Below, in pieces: positions 10,914 to 21,739 of a DNA stretch of 64,000 nt. The position numbers and the translations under genes were made by a program. The stretch's first letter is position 1. Every line of letters starts with the position of its first letter. Below the pieces are notes generated by a model. That model was not told where the DNA came from and did no database searches. It worked only from the letters and a program-made list of their open reading frames with translations. Source of the DNA: Petaurus breviceps papuanus (Eukaryota > Chordata > Mammalia > Diprotodontia > Petauridae); contig JAMXIF010001253.1 in NCBI GenBank assembly GCA_028583685.1, positions 101,336,677 to 101,400,676 of the forward strand, written 5' to 3'.

Positions 10914-11036
10914 GTTACATTTTTTTGTTCACATTTACCTGTTTATTAAAATTGCTGTCAATGTTCATTAAAATAAGCCCTCCCCTGAAAACAAGCCCTC
11001 TGGTGTTTTTCTGTCCAAAAAAAATAATAAGACAGT

Positions 11037-11059
11037 GTCTTATTATCAGGGAAACACAG
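11037..11059 (-). repeat. Right terminal inverted repeat of pogo element
   Basis: Inverted match to 9132-9154. Next to it, 11024-11046 forms a small palindrome (ATAATAAGAC, AGT, GTCTTATTAT), so the tip sequence is also present in the opposite direction at this end only. Confidence 0.9.
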
Positions 11060-11715
11060 TATTCCTAAAGGGCTATAAAACTGTGCATACCCTTTGATCC
11101 AGCAATACCACTGCTAGGTCTATATCCCAAAGACATGGTGGTTAAGGATTGGAAATGAAAGGGTTGCCCATCAGTTGGGGAATAGCTAAACAAGCTGAGA
11201 TCTATGATTGTAGCAAAATATTATTGTGCTATAAGAAATGACAAGCAGGATGATTTCAGAAAAACCTTAAAAGACTTACATGAACTGATGCTAAGTGAAC
11301 AGAACCAAGAGAACTTTATCCACAGTAACAGCAATGTTGTTCAATGCAGAATTGTGAATGACCGCTATTCTCAGAAATACAATGATCTAAGACAATCCCG
11401 AAGGACTAACAATGAAGGCTATTATCTGCCTCAAGAGAAAGAACTGATATTGTTTGAATACAGACAAAAGCATGCTATTTTTTCCCTTTATTTGGATCTT
11501 TTTGTACAAAATGACTAATCTGGAAATGTTTTACATGATTGCACATGCATAACCTATATCTGATGGCTTACCATCTCAGGGATCAGGAGGGGAAGGGAAG
11601 GAAGGAGGAATAGAATTTGGAACTCAAAACTTAAAAAAAAACCCAACCAAATGTTAAAAAAAATGTTTTGATATGTAATTGGGAGAAAATATAAAATATC
11701 TTTTTTTAAAAAACC

Positions 11716-11884
11716 TTTAAGCACACACTCCTAATATATTTATTTATACCATATAAATGCTATATGTGTGCCTTTCTTTGAACCAGATCTGTGATTTCTT
11801 TTTCTTAAATTCAATTTATTCAATTTTTGTGTTGGCATTCTCTCCCTCCTACATTTACTCCTCTTGTGCCTCCCCATACACCTG
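11716..11884. other. Unclassified AT-rich DNA
   Basis: T-rich stretch between the L1 tail and the next SINE; nothing recognised. Confidence 0.4.
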
Positions 11885-12305
11885 TGATTTCATTGACATA
11901 GAGAGCTCTACCAATATAAATTAGCACCTGCTCTGCAATTTATAAGTTTCGATGCAGTGCTGTCAAACTCATACAAACAAGGGCTATGGATACCTACATA
12001 AGGATCCTTGCGGACCCTAGATTGACTTAGTTTTAAAATGTAATGTTATCTGTTTTGCTATATTTATATTTATTTTGTTAAATATTTCCCATTTCCATTT
12101 TAATCTGGTTCAGGCTGTACTTGGAAGAGGTATAGGTCACAAAAAACCCATGCGCAGCATTTTTGAAACTTCTGAGCTTAGAGAGTTGTCTGGGGCAATT
12201 AGAAGTTAAGTGACTTTCCCAGGGTCATATAGCCAGTATATGTCAGAGATAGGACTTTCTGAGTCTGAGGTCTACTTTATAACTACTATGCTAATATTGA
12301 CTCTC
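11885..12305 (-). mobile_element. Marsupial SINE (third type), split by a hAT element
   Basis: The left part (11885-11952) contains AGCACCTGCTCTGCAATTTA. The right part (12175-12305) contains TTAGAGAGTTGTCTGGGGCA and AAGTGACTTTCCCAGGGTCA. The same SINE type recurs at 28215-28640 and 36668-36865. Confidence 0.65.
11953..12174. mobile_element. hAT-type non-autonomous element, 222 bp
   Basis: Starts TGCAGTGCTGTCAAACTC and ends near TTTTGAAACTTCTG, consistent with degenerate hAT termini. It splits a SINE. The flanking octamers AGTTTCGA (11945-11952) and AGCTTAGA (12175-12182) agree at 6 of 8 positions, as expected for an old 8-bp hAT target duplication. Confidence 0.6.
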
Positions 12306-13984
12306 CTACACAGACTATCATACTCATTTATGAAATATTAGTAAAGCTTAATTTCTTCCTTTTAGTGAAAAATAAAGATAAAAAATAAGAAAGCAGACTT
12401 TTAAAGCTATGCTTAGCAGTTTGGCCTACTACTGCTTATATAGTAATTACAAGCTAGAATATGTTAATAAGCTTGATCATTTTATTTTTTTTAAATCCCT
12501 GTGTATATTCTGGGGGACAAAGTGGACTAATAAATAACAATTGTTTGTTAATAATTATACAGTTAAGTTGATCCATATAGTTAGGCAAGCAGGTAAATTT
12601 CAATATTGAAAAATCACTGCCTTTTAATGAAAAGAAACCTGGTCAGGCCAGGTTCTTAACTTACTAAGGTGGTCCAGAGTATAGAACCAGCTAAGTCAGT
12701 TGAAGGGCACCAACCATCATGATGCCAGTCCAGCTACTGGGTGTCTAAGTCTCTGTTATAACTATTTCTTTTCCAATTATAGAGGGGATGAGGTTGGGAA
12801 AGAGCTTTGAGCAGCCACTGGGTCCAGTGGATCATAAGTAGAGAAAAGTAGGGAAGCTCTGGGAGATAATGGGTGGAAGGATTATGTAGGGTTGTGTTTA
12901 AAATATGTTGGGCAAATGTCTATCATGGTGGGAATATCTTCTGATTGGTTAATTCCATACTCCAATGGATACCCTTGTATACCCTTTATGGCACGCATGC
13001 ACCTCAGTCTAGAGACCACTTCCTTAGAAGCCAGCATCATGAGTTTCTGTGGCCCAAGATATTCATTGCTTGGGGACCAATCTTCTGGAGATGGTGAGCC
13101 TCTCCAAATTCAGCCAGACCAATACTTGGAGAACAGACTGTGACGAGATTGTACACAAAGCCTTTCCAGGTTGGTAGAGCTTTGTGCCTTACTGAAATGA
13201 CCTTTGCGAATTTTGGCTTCTAAGATTCTTTCATGCTATGAATCTATGATCCTGTTGTAAAATCTATTTATCCTAAGGAGGGATGCCTGTATTCTTGAAT
13301 GAGGCATGCAGGTCCTTAGTGAAACTTGTTCAATCTTGATATTTTCTAATTCTATATCACATCACAAGTGAAAGTAAGTTTTTCCTTGTCAAAGAGGAAG
13401 AGGCAGTTTTGCCATGAAGCTTTAAAAATCCATATTCCCTAGCTACCTGAAGTCCCTAGATTATCACCAAGGTCTTAGATCTGACCTGAATCTGTCAATT
13501 TCTGGCTTTAAGTGTTTGACCTTCAGCTTCTTTTGAATTTTTAGGAAGCTAAAAAACCTCTAAGCACAGGCAGGCCTCTTCTGTAAATCTGTCATCTTTC
13601 AGAGTACGAGAGCAATGGCAATGGTTTTTTAAATATATATTTTAAAAATTATTATAAAAGAAAATCAACAGAAAAATATTTCTCTAAATACCATAAAGAC
13701 TAGTATTCATCCTATATAATATTCTGTGAGAAGTTAGAAAATGTTACTCTCTCAACCATAAAAAAATTGGACACATTATTATTGTTAACAATAAATATTT
13801 ACTGTGCCTTAATTGAATGTACTCCCTGGGAGCTTTCAGGATCAGGGGGCAAGGAGTCACAGAGGAAAGGCTGTGGTTTACTTATATGAGAAAAATAATT
13901 TTCTTGGATTCTCAAGAACTAGAAACCACTGATTTAACATTCATGCTGGTACCATATGCATTTTAATAGATTCCAACCCAATAA
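12306..13984. other. Unclassified, mostly single-copy-looking DNA
   Basis: No gene or nameable repeat. The 83-codon frame at 12892-13143 has no recognisable motif and no coding context. 13600-13800 is AT-rich. Confidence 0.45.
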
Positions 13985-14110
13985 GCTATGTAGTAGACAG
14001 TCATAGCCTTAGATTCTAGGAGACCTGGGGTCAAATATCACTATAGATGTAGAGTTCTATGACTCTGGGATGATCACTCTTAATCCATCCCCAGACCCCC
14101 AGTTTTCTAA
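13985..14110 (+). mobile_element. MIR remnant
   Basis: CCTTAGATTCTAGGAGACCT and CTATGACTCTGGGATGATCA recall the MIR head and core. Strongly diverged. Confidence 0.5.
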
Positions 14111-14310
14111 GATTATATATTGTAGAGAAGGTGCCCATCTATTTCGGTTGAGGGAGTTCCTTATCAGTAGCCCCTAAATTGACAAAATCACAGATTAGGT
14201 TTAGAAATACATTATTATTATATAAAATTATCAAAGTGGAGACTTCATTTAATGTTGTAAAAAAAAAGTTGCTTTTTAGCCATTTTTCCTCATAGCAAAA
14301 AAATTAGCAC

Positions 14311-14530
14311 AGTAACATGTTACAGTGGAAAGCATTGCCTGAAGATTCAGAGGGCCTCAGTTGTCCTCTTCCAATGCTTACTACCTTTGTGTGACCTTGG
14401 GCAAATTTCATGACCTCCCTAGGCTTTATTTTCCTCATGTATAAAATGGGGGGGGGGCAGACAATACAGTCTGACTACATGTCCTCTGAGTTCCCATCAT
14501 GTTATAGACCTATGGACCTATGATCTTTTC
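14311..14530 (+). mobile_element. MIR SINE
   Basis: TTTGTGTGACCTTGGGCAAA, then TTTTCCTCATGTATAAAATG and the tail TGACTACATGTCCTCTGAG. A short G homopolymer (about 14450-14457) follows the core. Confidence 0.8.
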
Positions 14531-14621
14531 TCTGTAGATTTGTCTTTTGCTGAAGGCCCTGTGACTGTATGCTCCGGAGATAACCTATCCAAATTTCTCC
14601 GTTGAAGTTCATAACAGGGAA

Positions 14622-14795
14622 TGGCTAGACGATGCAGCAAACAGAGCACCAACCCTGGAGTCAGGAGGACCAGAGTTCAAATCTGACCTCAGACACTTAA
14701 CACTTACTAGTTGTGTGACGTTGGGCAAGTCGCTTAACCTCAATTGCTCTGCCTTCCTCCCTCCAAAATGCAAAAGAAAAGAAGAAAAGAAAAAA
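14622..14795 (+). mobile_element. CORE-SINE with A-rich tail
   Basis: tRNA-like head (AATGGCTAGACGATGCAGCA), GCACCAACCCTGGAGTCAGG, B-box-like GAGTTCAAATCTGACC, TTGGGCAAGTCGCTTAACCT and an A-rich tail near 14768-14800. L1-mobilised by appearance. Confidence 0.85.
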
Positions 14796-14799
14796 AAAA

Positions 14800-15589
14800 G
14801 AATGAAGTTCATAACATGTAACTTAGGCATGTACACAGCAAATTCTCTCCAGTTCTTTATTATATTACTTCACAATTTAAGGTAGAGTTAGCTAAGAATA
14901 ATGGTTGGCATTATTTCAGTGTCTTTCTTCTTAACAATAAATAGATCTCTAATAGTGTTAACCTGTAGAGGAAAGGAGCTGGTATTGTGAACCTCAATTG
15001 TAAAGGGCGCCCTGGTAGGACTCACATCTTACCCTGCTAATGTTTTGTGAAAAATCAGGATCAGAACTGGTAGTTTGAACTCCCTTTTCTGGGGTGCTGT
15101 CCTAATTTCCAACTGCCTCTTCCCCAAGACCATTCCTAACCTCACATCCTCTGGAATGCAGCCACTAGCAGTCCTAGCCACACATAACTTCTGAAGCAGG
15201 AAGCAACAAGAAGAAAGGATTCCTTTAACATGCAAATTCCTTTTCTCGTGAACCGGGAAAAGAAGGTCCTCGGAAATGTTCCTCCTTTGCTGTTTGATCT
15301 TTCTTAGCACCAGTCAGTTCATCTATAAAATGCAGTGTCTACATTGGGACTTTACAATGATAAAGGACAGTGGAGAATTTGGAGATGGCTCAGGAGAAAT
15401 TGTAAAGGCAATTAACAGGTTTGGAGAAAGATGAAAGGGAATGAGAATGAGAAGACTGAAAGGGTTTGAATCTTCTCAGCAAGTCTTATAAAATAGGATT
15501 AGTTCATATCTTATTCAGGAAAATCAGGTATGGTACTGTCTTGAGGTTGCAATGAGGATAGACTGTATGAGTTTCCAGGCCTATGATAA
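14800..15589. other. Unclassified DNA
   Basis: No recognised repeat. A 93-codon minus-strand frame at 15029-15310 has no motif I recognise. Confidence 0.45.
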
Positions 15590-15735
15590 CAATCACTATC
15601 ATTTAGACAGCACTTTACATGTTTTCTCATTTGATGCTCAGAACAACTCTGTGAAGTAACTACTATTATCCCCATTTTGCAGCTAAGGAAAACGAGGCTG
15701 ACTCTTGCCCAGGGTCACACAGCTACCCCAACCTC
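15590..15735 (-). mobile_element. MIR SINE, reversed
   Basis: CACTTTACATGTTTTCTCAT, CCCCATTTTGCAGCTAAGGA and GCCCAGGGTCACACAGCTA are the reversed MIR tail and core. Confidence 0.75.
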
Positions 15736-17104
15736 TCATAATCAGAAGAATCAGTCTAAGTAACCATCAGGGGCTATGAGTCAGGAGACTTAGACTTAAT
15801 AGCTTTCATACAATAGAACATTATTAAATGTAGATGTCCAATAGAGCATAGAGGTACCACCTGCCTGAGGTCACTGGCCTTGGACATATGTCCCTCCTTG
15901 TCCTGTATTCTGCTATAAAGTTCAGTATTGGGTTCATTATTGGGGAAATTTTTTTCTCCTTAGCAGAATTGAGCTTCCCATCTTTACATTTCTTGATAAT
16001 AAACTTCCACATCACCATCTCAGGCAAATTATAGAATTGGTAAGGTTCATGTGTAGGCCTTCCTAAGGGGGAAAGTAAAAGAGATCTCCAATACACAATA
16101 TGAATCTGGTATCAGGCAGTTCCTTTCTTCCTAAATGGAAAATAATGCTAAACCTAGAAGCATCAAAGAGTGTATTAAAAGAATGATTAGAGTAGTATTC
16201 CTTAATGTAACTATGGTTACAATCACTTGGAGCCTAATATTCTAAGCCTCATAAGAGCATAAGACAGTTGAGCAAATATTTCACCTTGGCTCTGGCACTG
16301 TTCATCCAAGCTTTGTCTCCTTTCTAGTTGCCTACTTCTCCAGTGCTAAACCTTTACTTGCTGCCAGCCTGCTCATGCCATTGCTACAACCATAACTACT
16401 TGGATTATGCCACCACTGCTCATATCTGCAGACTTTTCAAGATAACAAGGTCTCCTGTCCAAGAAAAGGAAATAGTACAGAGTCAAGGATTGACAGGGAC
16501 CCAGGAGCAGGAATATCTAGTTTCAGCAACTAGTACTAGCTGGGCAGGATAGACATGAGCTTGGAGCAGAGAATGGGCTCTATATCATCCTACCCTACAT
16601 CTTGTTGCCTTTACACCTGCAGGCAAAAGACAGCTGATCAGAAGCTGTCTCTTCTTTTGCCAGATGCAGCAGTCTGCCCCCTGATGCAGTCACCCAAGTC
16701 AGTCAGGGTTTATCCCATCATTCTAAAACACCAAGTTTCTTTCAGTGCTGGCCTACAGGAACAGCCAGGAAGTCTGTCATCCCCAAAGCCCTAAGGAATG
16801 AGTTACCTTGTCCTTGGAGTCCTTGGAAGTTTCCAGAAGAACTTTGGAATGTTCTGTACTAACCCTGCATTGCATAAGGTGTATGAAAAGATTATTGCTT
16901 AAGCTCAAGAGCTGCACATGTATCAGACTCTAGATTAATAATGCCTGAGGGTGATAATGTCAGGAATCCCCAGCCTCTCCACCCCACATCTCACATTAAC
17001 ATCCTGGTGCCTGATACAAAGCAGTATAAGGACCTCATGTACCTTGGTGAGGTGAACATTGACCTGGCACTCCACTAAGATCCAACGTTTGTCTTGAAGT
17101 ATCG
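15736..17104. other. Unclassified; weak coding-like trace at the end
   Basis: No nameable repeat. Around 16960-17095 one frame reads NILVPDTKQYKDLMYLGEV and, after one stop, FVLKYRDGLF. This could be the relic of a processed pseudogene or pure chance; I do not recognise the protein. The two plus-strand frames at 16328-16794 have no recognisable motif. Confidence 0.35.
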
Positions 17105-17240
17105 AGATGGACTTTTTTGCAATTCAGCTCAATAAACATTAATTAAGAGCCTGTGCAAGGCATTGAGCTAGGCCTTGAAGAACATATAGAGATAAAGAGG
17201 AAAGATAGTCCCTGCTTTAAAAGAAATTATGATTCAGTAA
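17105..17240 (-). mobile_element. L2 3' end, reversed
   Basis: CAGCTCAATAAACATTAATT, then a degenerate form of the block meaning 'gcactgtgctaggc...tccctgc'. A second reversed L2 tip lies at 17448-17520. Confidence 0.65.
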
Positions 17241-17271
17241 TTGGAACCAAGTCTGGACCTGCCTTAAGACT

Positions 17272-17430
17272 TAAAGTCCAGGGTCGGCCAGGTAGCACAG
17301 CGAGTAAGAGCACCAGCTCCAGTGTCGGGATGACCTGGGGATCGAATCCGGGCTCAGACACCCAGAAAAACCTGGCCATGTAACCTTGAGCAAATTACTT
17401 AACCCTGATTGCTTTAAAAAAAAAAACTTT
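17272..17430 (+). mobile_element. CORE-SINE with A-tail
   Basis: GCCAGGTAGCACAGCGAGTA, CAGTGTCGGGATGACCTGGG, ACCTTGAGCAAATTACTTAA and an A-run at 17417-17427. It separates two reversed L2 tips. Confidence 0.75.
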
Positions 17431-17447
17431 AAGTCCACAAGTGGTGG

Positions 17448-17520
17448 TTCAGTTCAATTCACCAAACATGATTAAGATCCTCCTTATGTATCAGTCCATT
17501 TGCCAGATTATGGCATGGAC
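17448..17520 (-). mobile_element. L2 3' tip, reversed
   Basis: TTCAGTTCAATTCACCAAAC followed by TTATGTATCAGTCCATTTGC: a second L2 3' terminus, just after the SINE. Confidence 0.55.
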
Positions 17521-17702
17521 TAGAGCCCTAAGGGTAGCCCAAAACCAGAGCTAAGCCCTGGAAAATCTGAAGAATACCTAGGATATACAGGTGGTTTACC
17601 TCACTGAACCTACTGGCCCAACAGGAGATTTTAAAAATTTTACAGAATGTGGAGAAAACATCATGACTTCCATTCCAAGTAGATAAGATAGTTGGTTTAT
17701 GA

Positions 17703-17733
<31 letters not shown>

Positions 17734-17745
17734 CACACACGCAGA
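17703..17745. repeat. (CA)n microsatellite
   Basis: About 15 CA units at 17703-17732, then interrupted units up to 17745. Frames through it are artefacts. Confidence 0.9.
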
Positions 17746-18719
17746 AACATACCTGTAAAAGGCAAGTTTGCCTTCCAGGCTTGGCCATGGGCATGGCTGT
17801 TATTACTCTATCCATTCTTAAAGAAATCATTAGAAAAATATAACATGGTAGTATTAAAGCCTTTATTTTACTATCACAGATAGTTTAGGGCTAACTCCAT
17901 TCATAAAAAAGAATCTATGATTCCTCACATTTATTTTTTCTCTGACTATGCTATACGTTGGAACATGTGGTAATTTTTCCTGCTTCCCACAGGTCGATTC
18001 TGCCTTTGTATTTGAGGAACCAACAACAAAAATAATGGGAGAAGTGAGAAAGATTTCTGTTGTAAATTGTCTATTTTTAGTGACTTGTAACTTTCTCAAT
18101 ATTCATTTTGGCCTGAAGTGACACATACTTGGGTGTCAGCCCAAAGGGAAGTTATTTTGGAAAGTCTGAGCAAAATTCCCTCTGTGGCTGTTTGAGTTGA
18201 GTAAAAGAGTTTACCTCTGGAAAATTACTTTTCTGTTCTTTCTCTGGTCTGGAACTTGGCTGCCTAAATCCAACCTAGGATCTATTTCATTAGAAAGGTG
18301 ATGATTAACTGAGGTGGGAAGTGGACAAGATAGGGATGAAGAGGAGAAAAAGGCCATAAGACAGAATGGAAATTGGCACCCTGGTCCTTCTCCTGATAGC
18401 TTTGCTGCACTCAAAAGAAATTCTAATATTGATCCTTGTCCTACTACCAAATAAGAAAAATAAAACATGTTCCTTGGAAGCAAAATGCTGAAATAGGTGA
18501 AATGAATTTCCCTGCCAGGGAGTCAGCTATGAAGAACTAGCTTACTTTATAAGTCAGGATTTTCCTGTATCCCCCTAATAAATATTAAATCTTGTTATTA
18601 GTGTCTGATCCTTTCTTATTTAGAAGGCACTGAAGTCTAAGCACATAGAGTGATGGTAGGTTAAATGTACTAACAATGAAATTGCAGTATGACTTGTGTA
18701 TTTATGTTATCTTTGCCCT
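17746..18719. other. Unclassified DNA
   Basis: No recognised repeat or gene. Minus-strand frames of 78-100 codons lack motifs; one crosses the CA tract. Confidence 0.45.
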
Positions 18720-19255
18720 ATGTAAAGCTAGAGAGTAGGAAACAAACTAGATCTGGAATAAAGAGATCAAAGTTTGAATTCCAGTTCTTATGTTTATGAG
18801 CTGTGTGACCATGAACAAGTCACTCAACCATTCTGAGACTGTTTCATTATCTGCCAGTTGAATTGAGAACAGTAAAATTTGCCTTCCCTACCTCACAGAG
18901 CTGCTATGGGAGAAATTTGCATAGAAACCAAAGCTTTATTTATTTTTGTTCAGTCGTGCCTGACTCTTTGTAACCCCCATCGTGGTTTTCTTGGCCAAGA
19001 TACTGGAGTGGTTTGCCATTTCCTTCTCCAACTTATTTTACAGATGAGGAAGCTGAGGCAAACAGGGTTGTATAAACTAGTAAGTGTCTGAGGATTTGAA
19101 CTCTATAAGCGGAGTCTTCCTGATTCCCAGCCCAGTGCTCTATCCATGGCACCAGGAGGTCAGATTTGAAACCAGGGTGTCCTCACTCCAGGGCTGAAGC
19201 TCTCTCCACTGCACTATCTAGTTGCCCCCAAAACTCTATAAATGTGAGATATTGT
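18720..19255 (+). mobile_element. MIR SINE split by a younger SINE
   Basis: MIR core at 18795-18910 (GAGCTGTGTGACCATGAACA ... CATTCTGAGACTG ... TACCTCACAGAGCTGCTATG). The MIR tail resumes at 19230 with CTCTATAAATGTGAGAT. The insertion lies between. Confidence 0.75.
18940..19227 (-). mobile_element. WSINE1-like SINE (plus a second SINE piece), reversed
   Basis: TTGTTCAGTCGTGCCTGACT, GTTTTCTTGGCCAAGATACT, GGAGTGGTTTGCCATTTCCT, then the reversed tRNA-like head; a second SINE head follows (CACTATCTAGTTGCCCC). Flanks CCAAAGCTTTAT (18928-18939) and CCAAAACTCTAT (19228-19239) agree at 10 of 12 positions, an old target duplication. Confidence 0.8.
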
Positions 19256-19644
19256 TTATAACTCACCCTTCTAAATCAGTAAGAATCTAGTATATTTTCC
19301 TTCCTCCTAAGAAGAAAAAGACAATAACTTAGTTCTGAGAAAGGATTAGAATCACTTACAGATTGCTCTCCCTCCAAGAACCTCAGAGCCCTTTACAAAT
19401 TTGAATTCAGGGTGAGCCTCACTGTACATACTTTAAACTGGATGGGTCCTTAATTCTATTGCTACAGGTACTCCTTCTGTTAGCGCAGACAGTGGCTTCT
19501 CCGTGGTGTCTCAGCTTGGCTGATTTTTGGCCACATCCTGCAGATGTTCTGAGAACTGTGCGTGTGCATGCTTCTGTGTGTTGAGACTAAGGTCTTCTTA
19601 TCTCTCCCAACCTGGAAGTACAGTAGCTACCTGCAAGCTTCTAG
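19256..19644. other. Unclassified DNA
   Basis: No recognised feature. Two overlapping short plus-strand frames at 19527-19756 run into the next SINE. Confidence 0.45.
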
Positions 19645-19935
19645 GCAGGCAGGTACACGGCTCAATGGATGCAGAACCAGCTCTATATCCATTGAGACAG
19701 CTCTGGAGATTAGAAGACAGTTCAAATCCATCATCAGATGCTTACTAGCTCTGTGACTCTGGGCAAATTATTTAACCTCTGCCTGCCTCAGTTTCCCCAT
19801 GTGTAAAATGGGCATCATAATAATAGCATTTGCCTATTGCCAATAGGGTTGTTGTGAGGAGAATGTGAACTATTTGTACAGTATTTTGCAAACCTTAACA
19901 TGCTATATTAATGCTAGCTTTTATTAGCTATTATT
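19645..19935 (+). mobile_element. MIR/CORE-SINE, nearly full length
   Basis: Degenerate head, CTCTGTGACTCTGGGCAAAT, TGCCTCAGTTTCCCCATGTG, TAAAATGGGCATCATAATAA and the long tail TTTTGCAAACCTTAACATGC ... TTTATTAGCTATTATTATT. Confidence 0.85.
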
Positions 19936-20429
19936 ATTACTCATATGCCTGATCCCACTACTAATCAACCTACTAACCTTAAGTATGCACTTTGACCTGC
20001 TCTGTTTCTGACCTAGACTGTGTCATCCCTCATTAGGCAACCCAGTTGTGTCCCTTGTTTCTGGGACTCATCATATGGATGCTAGACTCAGGGCAGACCA
20101 CCAATCGGCTTAGCCCCTTGCAGCTCAGATCTGCTGAATTTAAGAGATCCTCCAGCCTTAGCCCTACTGTGTGTATCATATAGCCCAGAGATGCCCCGGG
20201 GCCTCTTTCTCATGACTGTCCTCATCACATCACTTGTATAAGAAGTACAGGGGGACCGCACAAGGCTGTTTTATATTTTTAATTGTTTCATGGATCTCCC
20301 TGGAGAAAAAAAAAATCCTTCATTCTATGTCTAATCTTCTGGTAATGAGAGTCTTTGTACCTAGGCAAGCTGGTCCATGGATTGTTGAAACAGTCTGTTA
20401 CCAGACCTGTAGTCAAAACCATTCCACAG
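19936..20429. other. Unclassified DNA
   Basis: No recognised feature apart from an A-run near 20306. Confidence 0.45.
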
Positions 20430-20650
20430 AGGCAGTATACTGTAGGGGGGAGGGCAATAAAGTGGGCATCAGAGTACCCATATTGGAATCTTGGGCTCTT
20501 ACTAGTTGAGTAGCCTAGGATAAATCATTAAGATTCGTCATGTGTAAAATGAGGATCAGGCTATTTGCCCTATCTGCTTTCACAAGGGTCAAACAAAAAA
20601 AATGTATATAAAATGCTCCACAGAATGTGAAGCACAAAATCAATTTTTAA
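20430..20650 (+). mobile_element. MIR SINE, degenerate
   Basis: GTGGGCATCAGAGTACCCAT, GTTGAGTAGCCTAGGATAAA, GTGTAAAATGAGGATCAGGC, then a tail with TATATAAAATGCTCCAC. Confidence 0.6.
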
Positions 20651-20954
20651 AGAGAAAGAAAGTAGAATTTTCCTCAAGTTTGTTCTTTAGAGGTTGAAAT
20701 GACTTTTGAGAAGGGAGGCAGTCTATCCATTCTTTTGGTTTCCTTCCAAGTTTAAGCAAACCCATTTTCAGCTACACAGGTTGGAGAACAGGCTTGGAAT
20801 TTTTCTTTCCTGGACAACAGTAGTTTCAATTTAATTACTCATGGCCATGTTAAATGACTCCAAGTCACTAGAAGTGGGAGCCAGAAGAACAAAGAGATTA
20901 GAGACAGGTGGAGAATGGGAGTGGGGTGGGGGTGGCCTGTGAATTGGAGGCTTT

Positions 20955-21032
20955 TATTTTCTTTCTTTATATCTCTAGTGCTTAGCACATAGTAGGTGCT
21001 TTAATAAATGCATGTTGACTGTGAGCTGACGG
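20955..21032 (+). mobile_element. L2 3' tip
   Basis: CTAGTGCTTAGCACATAGTA, GGTGCTTTAATAAATGCATG, TTGACTG: the L2 3' terminus. Confidence 0.7.
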
Positions 21033-21735
21033 GTAAACTGGTTATAAACATAAATAGATGGTGAGACAGCAGCACTGGCAATGGAAATGGGCTCTATCTA
21101 GGGTGAATATACAACGTGACCAATATTGTATCAACATCACCTACTTTCAGGTTTCAGAGGAGGACCATACCTCTCTTCCCTTCCAACCCTTCCACAAGAG
21201 GTGATGTGTTTCTGCTCAACAAGCTAGGAAAGGAAGATGCTCAAATTTGGTGCTGTGCCACCACACCTACAAAAACTATCTTGCTCCTTTGTTCTTGCCA
21301 ATGTTATGTCATTTCTTCCCATGGGAATCCCCCAGTTCCCACACTTCCTCAGTCAGGAAGGTCAGCCTAGACACATCTGTCTGCATCACTGAGTTGAACC
21401 AGATAAGCTGCAGCTGCTAGACCATGGGGCATGTCCTCCCCCATTTCCCCTGCTCTGAGTGGAGCCATAGGCTCAGCTCTGTTGTGCTGCTGTGATCTTA
21501 TAACTAGCTTTCAAAAGAGGAAAACCAATAAGGACAGGAAGTCCAATTGGGTTCCTCACTGACCAAAGTAGAGCTGGTTGTAATTGGTGCAGCCAAGTAG
21601 TAGTGAGTCTGAAGACAAAGGGGAAGAGGTAGCTCCCTTCTTCTGAATCTTTGACACTAATCAAAAAAAGCTCCCTCTTGAGAGAATTTTCATGAGGAAA
21701 CCTGGGAGCTAACTGATCTGATACGCAACATCAGA
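21033..21735. other. Unclassified DNA
   Basis: No repeat I can name. The 84-codon frame at 21116-21370 has no motif. Confidence 0.45.
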
Positions 21736-21739
21736 CATT

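Larger units (their letters stand above)
9132..11059 (+). mobile_element. pogo/Tigger-superfamily DNA transposon, POGK-like, 1928 bp
   Basis: A nearly complete Tc1/mariner-related element. It is bounded by 23-bp inverted repeats sharing GTTTCCCTGATAATAAGAC, with one mismatch, and flanked on both sides by TA, the duplication expected for pogo elements (9130-9131 and 11060-11061). It contains a 5' leader of about 480 bases, a single-exon DDD transposase and an AATAAA at the stop codon. Direct subterminal copies of AAAATAAGCCCTCCCC occur near both ends. The near-identity of the two ends and of its deleted relative at 30240-30610 points to fairly recent activity compared with the surrounding SINEs and L2s. 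It interrupts an L1 tail. The superfamily is firm; the POGK-like subgroup is an inference from the transposase. Confidence 0.9.
9062..11715 (+). mobile_element. L1 3' end (ORF2 C-terminus and 3' UTR), split by a DNA transposon
   Basis: L1 sequence is present at 9062-9131 and resumes at 11062. The resumed frame at 11087-11137 encodes IPFDPAIPLLGLYPKDM, the hallmark C-terminal block of L1 ORF2. Further on come YYCAIRNDKQDDFRKTLKDL (from 11213) and a 3' UTR with an A-rich end near 11700. The pogo element at 9132-11059 sits exactly between the two halves, flanked by TA. The L1 is 5'-truncated and mutated. Confidence 0.85.

Noticed and set aside
9132-11059. piggyBac or hAT identity for the DNA transposon
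   Set aside because: Flanking TA, DDD catalytic residues with DD35D spacing and CENP-B-type DNA-binding region point to pogo; there is no TTAA and no 8-bp duplication.
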